DNA from: Verrucomicrobiota bacterium
GTDB lineage: Bacteria > Verrucomicrobiota > Verrucomicrobiia > Verrucomicrobiales > Akkermansiaceae
Reading direction: 5' to 3'
NCBI GenBank assembly: GCA_026397725.1
Contig: JAPLUI010000315.1
Coordinates: 1-53,532 of the forward strand
Length of the DNA stretch: 53,532 nucleotides
Shown here: positions 26,760 through 34,657 of the stretch, in pieces
How the letters are laid out: each line of letters starts with the position of its first letter
Position numbering within the stretch: the stretch's first letter is position 1
Made by a program: the position numbers and the translations under genes
Notes under the pieces: generated by a model
Told to the model about the DNA's origin: nothing
Databases searched by the model: none
What the model saw: the letters and a program-made list of their open reading frames with translations, nothing else

Positions 26760-28625
26760 ATGAAAACACGAAGCGTTTGGAGCATGGCGGGGTGTTGGTT
26801 GGCGGTCACGGCAGCGGGACTGGTGGTCTGGATTTCCCTCTCGCTGGCGGGGCCTGAAGCAGCAGAGGCCAGCCCTGGGGTTGTACTGCCGCCTCTCCCG
26901 GATGAGGCGAGGGTCCCCTTTGGCGAGCCGGTCGATGGCATCGCGCTGCGTGTGATCGTCCCGGCCGAGGTCTGCCCGGGTCAGGCGATCCCCTTGACCG
27001 TGCAGGTGAAGAACCTGTCGCAGCGTGAGCGCTATCTATCCGAGAGCTACCATTCCCCCGACTCCCAATTTGTCAGGATCGAGATCAAAGGGCCGGATGG
27101 AAAACCCCTCAGGCAATCCGCGAGGTCCGAGGGTACCGTGCTCCCCAAATCCTTCAAGCGCCTCCAGCCCGGCGAAATCTGGCGGGCCGACATCCCCGAC
27201 CTTCAGTCCGAACTCTTTATCGGCGAATTCCGCGAGGCGGGAAATTACACCTTCAGCTACACCTTCAACGGTCCCAAGCTGCCCGCAAAATCAGCGGTCG
27301 GCGAGCGAGTCTCCCACCAGGGAGGCCGCGAGGTCCGTGAAAGAACCTTCGACGTGGCAAGCCCGGCACAACTCGCCGGAGCCTGGAGCGGCAGCGTCAC
27401 CGCCAAGCCCGCGCAGATGACGATCTCGCCCATGCAAGCACCCGATCTAACGGTCCACGAGTGGGGCGTGTTCACCGTTTTCAATGAGCAGAAATTCGCC
27501 AACCTCAACCGCAAGGCCGAGTGGGGCAACCTGCCCGAGTTCTTCTATCGCCAGTTTCCCCAGCAGCGCCTGCGCTGGTCGCCGGGTGCCTGGGATAAGC
27601 CGCTCATCTATTTCTATTCCGACCGCCCGGCCCTGAAACTCGAGGTGAGCGTCACTTTCACTGACGGCGTGCCCGTCGTCTGGTGGCCGGCAGCCTCCGC
27701 ACCGATCGATTCCGGCGGCACCAAAGCCACGCCGGTTCCCCGCTTCAATTCCCTCGCCTGGAGCGGTTGGCTCGGCTCGCCCGTGCCTAACCAAGGGAAC
27801 CGGCACCCTGACGGTCCAAGCTGGATCACGCCCGAGGAAACTCCACTCGCTGCCGGCCAGTGGCTTGCCGAGGCCCGCCTCAAGGGTGCCGCCCTCTTCA
27901 CCGTCGTTGGCAGCAAGATGCAACGCAGTGCGCCGTGGACCACCGATCGGTTGGAGAGCGAGCGCTTCATCTATTACGACGGCTTGGTCCCGTCTCCCGA
28001 TTACCTGCACTGCCTCGCTCTCACCGATAGCTCCGCCACCGTGAAAAAATCCGCAACTTTTCCCATCGGGCGTCTCTACCTGTTAGATAGGCGGCAGCCG
28101 GAAAAGCCGCGAGCCGCCTGTGCCGCACTGGCGGCGGCGGAAGAAACGAAACTCGATCTTGCGCCCGTCGCGGATCTTCCCGCGTTCATCCAACAAATCC
28201 GCGCCGATCTCATTGCGGCCGGCTTGTTTGACGCCGAGGCGGAGTCGCTTTTGAAAATCTGGCACCAGGGATTTTTCGAAAACTCCGGAGTGGTGGCCTT
28301 CTATCTGCTGCCGCAAAGCGAATACGACCGCATGCTGCCACTCGCGGTTTCGCCCAAGCCCGCCGCCGCGCCGACCCGCGTCGGCATCGCGTTCCATCCC
28401 AACTTCGATGCCGAGCCGGCCATCACCGCGCGGGTGGCCGCCCTCATCCGGCAACTCGATGCCGAGGATTGTAACACCCGCGAAGATGCCATGCGCCAAC
28501 TGAGCATGGCCGGCCCGGCGGCCCTGCGCCTGTTGCAACAAGCTGCGCAAGCCGGCAGCGAGGAAGTTAGAGATCGGGCAGGCAAAATCATCGCGGCGGC
28601 CGATGCCAGTGAGTGGCTGAAATGA
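26760..28625 (+). CDS. Large exported protein with HEWG motif and HEAT-like C-terminus
   Basis: 621 aa; the ATG at 26760 begins a plausible signal/anchor (SMAGCWLAVTAAGLVVWISLSLAG); an ATG six codons earlier is possible. Residues 45-190 look like an immunoglobulin-type domain (VIVPAEVCPGQAIPLTVQVKNLS). From about 225 comes LTVHEWGVFTVFNEQ, a motif seen in planctomycete and verrucomicrobial secreted proteins of unknown role, then WDKPLIYFYSDRP. The last 60 residues (LIRQLDAEDCNTREDAMRQLSMAG..EVRDRAGKII) form a HEAT-like repeat. Outer face or periplasm; function unknown. Confidence 0.8.
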   Translation: MKTRSVWSMAGCWLAVTAAGLVVWISLSLAGPEAAEASPGVVLPPLPDEARVPFGEPVDGIALRVIVPAEVCPGQAIPLTVQVKNLSQRERYLSESYHSPDSQFVRIEIKGPDGKPLRQSARSEGTVLPKSFKRLQPGEIWRADIPDLQSELFIGEFREAGNYTFSYTFNGPKLPAKSAVGERVSHQGGREVRERTFDVASPAQLAGAWSGSVTAKPAQMTISPMQAPDLTVHEWGVFTVFNEQKFANLNRKAEWGNLPEFFYRQFPQQRLRWSPGAWDKPLIYFYSDRPALKLEVSVTFTDGVPVVWWPAASAPIDSGGTKATPVPRFNSLAWSGWLGSPVPNQGNRHPDGPSWITPEETPLAAGQWLAEARLKGAALFTVVGSKMQRSAPWTTDRLESERFIYYDGLVPSPDYLHCLALTDSSATVKKSATFPIGRLYLLDRRQPEKPRAACAALAAAEETKLDLAPVADLPAFIQQIRADLIAAGLFDAEAESLLKIWHQGFFENSGVVAFYLLPQSEYDRMLPLAVSPKPAAAPTRVGIAFHPNFDAEPAITARVAALIRQLDAEDCNTREDAMRQLSMAGPAALRLLQQAAQAGSEEVRDRAGKIIAAADASEWLK

Positions 28626-29041
28626 GCGGGACGGAAATCGAGGTCTTCCCGTGATCGCGGCTCTCGTGCCCCGGCTCGCGCTGCGGCCACCTGCCGCGAC
28701 GCCACCCCGGTCCGATGGCGGCACGCCACCCCCACCGCAGTCCATCGAAAGCCATTCAACCCACGCACTCACCTCGCGGTTCCTGATCCCGGCGGAAAAT
28801 GAGTTGGCACTTGCTGGCGTTTCAGACGAATTCGTGAATCATCCGCGCATGGGTTTGCGGGTGGCAGCAGTGCCGATGCGGGGTCATGTCTCGCTCTTAC
28901 TCGATCATTGAATTTTGGAAGTTGAAATCTCTTCATGGATCATTGGGCAAACATCAGCCTGAATTCAACATTCAACATTCCACATTCCACATTCCACACC
29001 AAGGCCTCGTCCCTACCTCTATCGTTGCGGGACCGACTCCA
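28626..29041. other. Intergenic region with repeat copy A and short AT-rich tandem units
   Basis: Carries the 150-bp element at 28779-28930. At about 28963-28997 are short tandem-like units of the type TTCAACA/TTCCACA, similar to those at the end of the other copy near 32825. No gene is supported; the apparent frames read through the repeat. Confidence 0.5.
28779..28930 (+). repeat. Intergenic repeat, copy A
   Basis: From GTTCCTGATCCCGGCGG to TTGGAAGTTGAAATC. About 90% identical, by eye, to the reverse complement of 32822-32987. The two copies face each other around gcvP. Differences include indels that break any common reading frame, so the element is probably non-coding. Confidence 0.85.
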
Positions 29042-31879
29042 TCAAGCGTCCGCCGCGTAGGCGGCCACGGAGTCACAGGTGCAAACGAGGTTGCGATCAC
29101 CGTGGACGTTGTCGATTCTGGCGACGGCGGGCCAGAACTTGTGGCGGCGCAGATAGGGCAGCGGAAAGGCGGCTTGCTCGCGGGTATAGGCATGCGGCCA
29201 GGCGTCGCCGCAGACGGCCTCGACCGGGTGCGGGGCGTGCTTGAGCGGGTTGTCGTGGGCGTCGGCGGTGCCGCGGATGACGGCGGTGATTTCGCCGTGG
29301 ATGGCAATCATCGCCTCGCAGAAGCGGTCGAGTTCGGCTTTGGATTCGGATTCGGTGGGCTCGATCATGAGGGTGCCGCCGACGGGCCAGCTCATGGTGG
29401 GGGCATGGAAGCCGTAGTCCATGAGGCGCTTGGCCACATCCTCGACGGTGATGCCGCTCTGGTCGGACAGCGGCCGGACATCGATGATGCACTCGTGGGC
29501 GACGAGGCCCTGGTTGCCGGTGTAGAGGATCGGGAAAAACGGGGCGAGGCGCTTGGCCATGTAGTTGGCGTTGAGGATGGCGACGCCGGTGGCTTCGGAG
29601 AGGCCGGCGGTGCCCATCATGGCGAGGTACATCCAGGAGATGGTGTTGATGGAAGCACTGCCCCAGGGAGCGGAGCAGACGGCACCTTCCTTGGCGTCGA
29701 GTTCGCGATGGCCGGGCAGGTAGGGGACGAGTTGCGGCGCCACGCCGATGGGACCGACACCGGGGCCGCCGCCGCCGTGGGGGATGCAGAAGGTTTTGTG
29801 CAGGTTGAGGTGGCAGACATCGGCGCCGATGGCCCCCGGGCTGGTCAGGCCGACCTGGGCATTCATGTTGGCGCCGTCCATGTAAACCTGGCCGCCGGCG
29901 GCATGGATGATTTCGCAAATCGAGCGGATGGTGGCCTCAAACACGCCGTGGGTCGAGGGATAGGTGACCATCAGCGCGGCGAGGTGGTCCCGGTGTGCCC
30001 GGGCCAGGGCCGTTAGATCGGCAACGTCGATGTTGCCATCGCCGGCGCATTTCACCCCGACGACTTGCATGCCGGCCATGACGGCGGAGGCGGGATTGGT
30101 GCCGTGGGCGGAAACCGGGATGAGGCAGATGGTGCGGTGCGAGTCGCCGCGGGCGAGGTGATAGCGGCGGATCGCGAGCAACCCGGCGTACTCGCCTTGC
30201 GAGCCGGCATTGGGCTGGAGCGAAACCGCGGCAAAGCCGGTGATTTCGGCGAGCCAGTCTTCCAGCAGGCCGAGCATCGCGCGGTAGCCCTGGCTTTGCT
30301 CGGCGGGAACGAAGGGATGGATCGCGGCCACTTCCGGCCAGCTCAGCGGCAGCATCTCCGAGGTGGCATTGAGCTTCATCGTGCAGGAGCCCAGGGCGAT
30401 CATCGATTCGTTGAGCGCGAGGTCTTTGGCTTCGAGCCGCTTGAGGTAGCGCAGCATCTCGGTTTCCGAGTGATAACCGGTGAACACCGGTTGCGTTAGA
30501 AACGGCGACGTGCGGGCCAAGGCGGCGGACCACGCCGACGGGCAGGAGCAATCCGGCGGCTTGGGCGAGTGGGCGCCAAAGGCCGCAGTGACGGCCCTGA
30601 GGTCCTCCGCCGTGCTCGTTTCATCCAGGGAAATGCCGAGGTGGTCGGCGTCGAGGCGGCGGAGGTTGAGGCCGGCAGCCGCAGCGGCGGCGAGGATCGT
30701 GTCGGCCTGGCCGGGAACCTTGGCAACGAGGGTGTCGAAAAACGGACCGTCTTCGATGACAACGTCGTCGGCAGTGAGCGCGGCCTTGAGAGCGGCGGTT
30801 TGCCGGTGAACGGTGCCGGCAATGTGCTTGAGACCCTCGGGGCCGTGATAGACGGCGTACATCGCGGCCATCACGGCGAGCAGGACCTGTGCGGTGCAAA
30901 TGTTAGACGTGGCCTTGTCGCGGCGAATGTGCTGCTCGCGGGTTTGCAGCGCCAGGCGGTAGCCGGGATTGCCGCGGGCATCGACGGAAACCCCGATGAG
31001 CCGACCCGGCATCTTGCGCTTGAGCGCATCCTTGCAGGCCATGAAGCCGGCATGCGGCCCGCCAAAGCCGAAAGGCACGCCGAAGCGCTGGGCCGAGCCG
31101 ATGCAGATGTCCGCGCCGAATTCGCCGGGGGGCTTGAGCAGCGTGAGGGCGAGCAGATCGGCGGCGACAATGGTGACGGCGCCCGCAGCGCGGGAGTTGG
31201 CAAAAAACGTGGCGAAATCATCGATGCGGCCGCGGGTATCCGGATACTGCACGAGCACGGCGAACAGTCCCTCACAGGCGGCGGGCTCGAAGGTTTGCCA
31301 ATCGCCGACGCGCACCTCGAGGCCCAGCGGGGCGGCCCGGGTGATGACGACGTCGAGCGTTTGCGGGTGGCAACGGTCCGACACAAACAGCGTGTTGCCC
31401 TTGGGCTTGCCGGCGAGGGCGAGACTCATCGCCTCGGCGGCAGCAGTGCCTTCATCCAGCAACGAGGCATTGGCCACATCCAGGGCGGTGAGATCGGTGA
31501 TCATCGTCTGGAAATTGAGCAGCGCCTCGAGGCGGCCCTGGGCAATCTCCGCTTGATAGGGAGTGTAGGCGGTGTACCAACCGGGATTCTCCAGGATGTT
31601 GCGCTGGATCACGCCAGGAGTATGAGTTCCATAGTACCCTTGGCCGATGAATGACTTGAGCAGGCGGTTCTTCCCCATGATGGCCTTGAGCCAGGCAAGG
31701 GCTTCCGGCTCCGAGCGAGCGGGCGGCAAATCCAGCGCGGCATCGAGCCGGATGCCGGCCGGCACGGCGGCATCGACCAGGGCGTCCAGGCTGGGGTAAC
31801 CGATGGCGCGGAGCATTTGCTCGCGATCGGAACCAACGGGGCCAAGGTGGCGACTGCTGAAATCAAGGCGGACGGACAT
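29042..31879 (-). CDS. gcvP: Glycine dehydrogenase (decarboxylating), P-protein
   Basis: 945 aa, the full-length single-chain form. PLP enzyme of the glycine cleavage system that decarboxylates glycine and loads aminomethyl on the lipoyl H-protein. N-terminal half: FSSRHLGPVGSDREQML, FIGQGYYGTHTPGVIQRNILENPGWYTAYTPYQ, DLTALDVANASLLDEGTAAAEAM. C-terminal half: ALGSCTMKLN, QPNAGSQGEYAGL, DGANMNAQVG, and the PLP lysine K695 in NLHKTFCIPHGGGGPG, then the ACCTCDS region near the end. gcvT and gcvH are not beside it. It is flanked by inverted repeats. Confidence 0.98.
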   Translation of the reverse strand: MSVRLDFSSRHLGPVGSDREQMLRAIGYPSLDALVDAAVPAGIRLDAALDLPPARSEPEALAWLKAIMGKNRLLKSFIGQGYYGTHTPGVIQRNILENPGWYTAYTPYQAEIAQGRLEALLNFQTMITDLTALDVANASLLDEGTAAAEAMSLALAGKPKGNTLFVSDRCHPQTLDVVITRAAPLGLEVRVGDWQTFEPAACEGLFAVLVQYPDTRGRIDDFATFFANSRAAGAVTIVAADLLALTLLKPPGEFGADICIGSAQRFGVPFGFGGPHAGFMACKDALKRKMPGRLIGVSVDARGNPGYRLALQTREQHIRRDKATSNICTAQVLLAVMAAMYAVYHGPEGLKHIAGTVHRQTAALKAALTADDVVIEDGPFFDTLVAKVPGQADTILAAAAAAGLNLRRLDADHLGISLDETSTAEDLRAVTAAFGAHSPKPPDCSCPSAWSAALARTSPFLTQPVFTGYHSETEMLRYLKRLEAKDLALNESMIALGSCTMKLNATSEMLPLSWPEVAAIHPFVPAEQSQGYRAMLGLLEDWLAEITGFAAVSLQPNAGSQGEYAGLLAIRRYHLARGDSHRTICLIPVSAHGTNPASAVMAGMQVVGVKCAGDGNIDVADLTALARAHRDHLAALMVTYPSTHGVFEATIRSICEIIHAAGGQVYMDGANMNAQVGLTSPGAIGADVCHLNLHKTFCIPHGGGGPGVGPIGVAPQLVPYLPGHRELDAKEGAVCSAPWGSASINTISWMYLAMMGTAGLSEATGVAILNANYMAKRLAPFFPILYTGNQGLVAHECIIDVRPLSDQSGITVEDVAKRLMDYGFHAPTMSWPVGGTLMIEPTESESKAELDRFCEAMIAIHGEITAVIRGTADAHDNPLKHAPHPVEAVCGDAWPHAYTREQAAFPLPYLRRHKFWPAVARIDNVHGDRNLVCTCDSVAAYAADA

Positions 31880-32441
31880 GACGGTAATGGGACGGAGAAA
31901 CCAAGCGGTGCTGGACCACTTCCAAGGGAAACGGCGTGCGCCCTCCTAATGACTCGCCACCCCGCGTTGCGCAACCCTGGTGTGAGACAAAATCGGAATT
32001 CACTTCACGGCGGAGATCCGGGCCTGTCAACCGGTGATGGCGGGATCGCCCGCTGAATTCAGTGAGTCGCTTGGGGTCCTGCACCGCCGCCGGCTCCCAC
32101 GCCAGCCTTGCAGACGACCAGCACCGACGACGCAAAATGGTACTCGTCTCCAGTCGCCAGGCTGTGATAGCGTGCGGAGTCTGTGAGCCGAAATGCGCGA
32201 AACGCATCACGGCGACGCTGCAGACCATGCCTGGGTTCTGCTGAGCGTCGCGGCGCGATGTCCACCGCTCCCAAGGCGTCAGGAATTGGGACCGGATACT
32301 GTTGCCACGGCCCTGAATGTGACGGCCAGCGGGACCGGGGCGGAGATGCTGCATACCGGCACGCTCATCGAGGCCAATCCGGCGCGAATTGGAAGCTGCC
32401 TGCCCCGGCTTGGCCTCCCGCTCGCTCATGCGCCGGGACTT
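31880..32441. other. Intergenic region upstream of gcvP, no firm gene
   Basis: No frame gives a recognisable protein on either strand. A minus-strand stretch around 32070-32180 (FRLTDSARYHSLATGDEYH) has some protein-like character and could be a decayed gene end. The gcvP promoter must lie in the first 200 bases. Confidence 0.35.
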
Positions 32442-32556
32442 GGCCACAGCGGTGTGGCGCTGTGCTTCCCACCGCACTCCATACTCTCACCTGCCCAGGC
32501 GCGAACCAAAGTCTGGAGTGCGGTGGGAAGGGCGCAGCCCGCCTCACCGCTGTGGC
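32442..32556. repeat. Large imperfect inverted repeat (hairpin)
   Basis: Left arm 32442-32483 and right arm 32514-32556, each about 42 bases, pair imperfectly; shared blocks are CCACAGCGGTG and TTCCCACCGCACTCCA. The loop is about 30 bases. Could fold as RNA or be a REP/MITE-type element. Confidence 0.75.
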
Positions 32557-32655
32557 TAAACCGTTAGAGCGGCGGGGTTCCCATGAGGCACGGTCCGTCT
32601 CGCGGCGGGCACGCCCCTCCCGAGTAACTTGGCTCCGAGGATGCCCGTTAGGGAG

Positions 32656-32675
32656 CGACGACATTCCTGTCGTCG
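32656..32675. repeat. Perfect 8-bp stem, 4-base loop hairpin
   Basis: CGACGACA, loop TTCC, TGTCGTCG. There is no T run after it, so it is more likely part of the repeat-dense region than a terminator. Confidence 0.7.
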
Positions 32676-32763
32676 AGCGGAAGGAACGTCCATGAACAGA
32701 GCCTTCGGCACGCACTCATGGGCCGCCCTTCGATGTTTGGGCCGCAGCGGTCGCCGGGATTTA

Positions 32764-32779
32764 GCCACAGCGCTGTGGC
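32764..32779. repeat. Perfect 16-bp palindrome
   Basis: GCCACAGCGCTGTGGC. It is followed by CAAACCGTTAGAACTGCGGC, which resembles the sequence following the hairpin at 32442-32556 (CTAAACCGTTAGAGCGGCGG). So the two are related repeat units, the second shortened. Confidence 0.7.
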
Positions 32780-32821
32780 CAAACCGTTAGAACTGCGGCT
32801 ACACCATTCTTCACGCCGAAG

Positions 32822-32987
32822 ATTTCAACATTCAACATTCAACTTCCAACATTCAATGATCAAGCAAGAGAGCAAGACATGACACCGCATCGGCACTGCT
32901 GCCACCCGCAAACCCATGCGCGGACGATTCACGAATTCGTCTGAAGCGCCACAAAGTGCCAACTCATTTTCCGCCGGGATCAGGAAC
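32822..32987 (-). repeat. Intergenic repeat, copy B (inverted relative to copy A)
   Basis: Reverse complement matches 28779-28930 with about 90% identity over 140 bases. It carries extra TTGAATG units at one end. It abuts the 3' end of the defence operon and may mark that junction. Confidence 0.85.
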
Positions 32988-33079
32988 TGTGATGCGGGTG
33001 TACCGCAACACCTCGACCCGCTCGGCAAGCATGCGTTCCACTTCTTCTTTCAAGCGCGGAAGCGGAAATCGTGCTGCAT

Positions 33080-34657
33080 TCACGGCAGCCAAACGATCGA
33101 AAGTGAGGCACGAGGACGGCTCATTCCGACATAACAGAGTCCGACATAATCCGGTGAGGTCTCTGACCGAGAAAGATCGATCAGGATAACCGCCTCGTTT
33201 TCCAATCCTTTGAACGCCCGAATTTCCGCAAAACTAACGCTCCTGGGAGGAAAACTTCTAATGGAAAACTCGTCCAACACACAGACTGACTCGCGCAATC
33301 CAGAAGGCAGCAAGGAAGCGGCCGATTCCGCGAACGGTCGTGGTGAGAGAATGGTCACATTTCCGGCCCCCAGTCCACCGATGTCGATGAGCTGTCGCAA
33401 TTCTTCCCTGAGGATTTGTGCGGCATCCTCTTGGGAGCTGGCATGAAGCTCGCGCACGATTGGACCCTCCCCGGATCCTCGCACGCCCATGTCGGCGCCG
33501 AGCCTGCTCTTAACCATTTCGAGGATCACCCGGGTATTTCGGCAGTTGGTTTTGAGTGGTATATGGGTGGCACTCAGACTGTCCAAGTACCCAATGGCGT
33601 CTGGATCAACAGCGCCGAATATGCCGGACTGGTTATTGACATCGTGAAATATGCACCAGTGCCCGGCCGTCCATCCGCCAACGATCGAACCGTCCAACAG
33701 GTCAAGTATCGGCATCTCGAAGAGGTCTTGCCCTTCGTCAGCAATTAGGGCGTCAAATTTTCGAACGCCCCCCCTTCGGGCTGCCGTTGCCAGTCCCTCT
33801 GGAAGCGCGGTGGATACTCCAGGAATTTGGAAGCGTGCATCAAGGTAGTGACGGAGCCAAGGAGATCGACATACTAACGCTACTTGCTTCCCAGCCCCAG
33901 CCCAGCGACGAGCCAACTCCATGGCGAGGAAGGTTTTGCCGGTCCCTGCCCCGCCTTCGCAAAGCACTCTTGGATTGGCCTCAATGATGTCTAGCGCCAA
34001 CATCTGGTCTGCGGTAAGGGAAACGACACGTTCCTCGATTTCAGCAATCTCCACATGGAGTGGGACTGCCACCTCAAAATCTGGACGAAAAAACTGCCGT
34101 AGTTTCTTCAACTCCGCCGCATCTGGATGGATTCTGCTGGTGCTCTTGCCTTTCCAGAAACGAAAAAGACTGGCAAGCCAACCTTGAATGTCGCGGAGCG
34201 CCCTCTCGTCACCCACCATCGCCGGTTCCCACTCGGAACCTCGAACGTCAAACTTGCAGTCTGGAAACAATACGCCATATCCCACGATGAAGCGCCTCGC
34301 TAACGTCGGGAACTCGCTTTCTAACCGTCTCTCCAAGGCATGTAATGCGGTCTCTGCCTGCTTGAAGGGGCTTTCATTTAGCATGGTATCCGTACTCGAG
34401 CGGTCCGTGGTTTGCCACTCGCCAGCACAGCAGGCAATGCCGCCACCCTTGACTTCCAAAACAAAAATCCCGGCAGGTCCGCACAGCAGGAAATCAATTT
34501 CCCCAAACCGCTTGTAGGCGTGCCGCGTCAGATTCAGGGAATGAAATGCCACCGGCGAGCATTCGGGATCGTCCGTAAATGCTTCGCGGAGTCGGTCGAA
34601 GACGCGACGTTCGGCGCGGCTTCCGGTGTGCCGGGGCGTCGATGGAATCATTCTCAC
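33080..34657 (-). CDS. NERD nuclease-like domain + UvrD-type helicase
   Basis: 525 aa, last gene of the defence operon, ATGA overlap with the gene before it. Residues 10-130 form a NERD domain (GEIDFLLCGPAGIFVLEVKGGGIAC, with the D and the ExK of a nuclease-type fold). Then a superfamily-1 helicase: Walker A CEGGAGTGKTFLAMELA, motif II IADEGQDLFEM, NCRNTRVILEM, and a late ENEAVILIDLS and VGMSRPRASLS. It would process or sense foreign DNA. The C-terminus is short, and a better-looking continuation is in another frame just downstream (see findings). Confidence 0.85.
   Translation of the reverse strand: MRMIPSTPRHTGSRAERRVFDRLREAFTDDPECSPVAFHSLNLTRHAYKRFGEIDFLLCGPAGIFVLEVKGGGIACCAGEWQTTDRSSTDTMLNESPFKQAETALHALERRLESEFPTLARRFIVGYGVLFPDCKFDVRGSEWEPAMVGDERALRDIQGWLASLFRFWKGKSTSRIHPDAAELKKLRQFFRPDFEVAVPLHVEIAEIEERVVSLTADQMLALDIIEANPRVLCEGGAGTGKTFLAMELARRWAGAGKQVALVCRSPWLRHYLDARFQIPGVSTALPEGLATAARRGGVRKFDALIADEGQDLFEMPILDLLDGSIVGGWTAGHWCIFHDVNNQSGIFGAVDPDAIGYLDSLSATHIPLKTNCRNTRVILEMVKSRLGADMGVRGSGEGPIVRELHASSQEDAAQILREELRQLIDIGGLGAGNVTILSPRPFAESAASLLPSGLRESVCVLDEFSIRSFPPRSVSFAEIRAFKGLENEAVILIDLSRSETSPDYVGLCYVGMSRPRASLSIVWLP

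Noticed and set aside
28886..31654. Two long plus-strand frames (376 and 361 codons) over gcvP
   Set aside because: Gly/Ala/Val/Asp-rich shadow sequence; gcvP on the other strand is unmistakable.
31863..32477. 204-codon minus-strand frame upstream of gcvP
   Set aside because: Arg/Ser-rich without domain or ribosome site, and it crosses part of the hairpin repeat.
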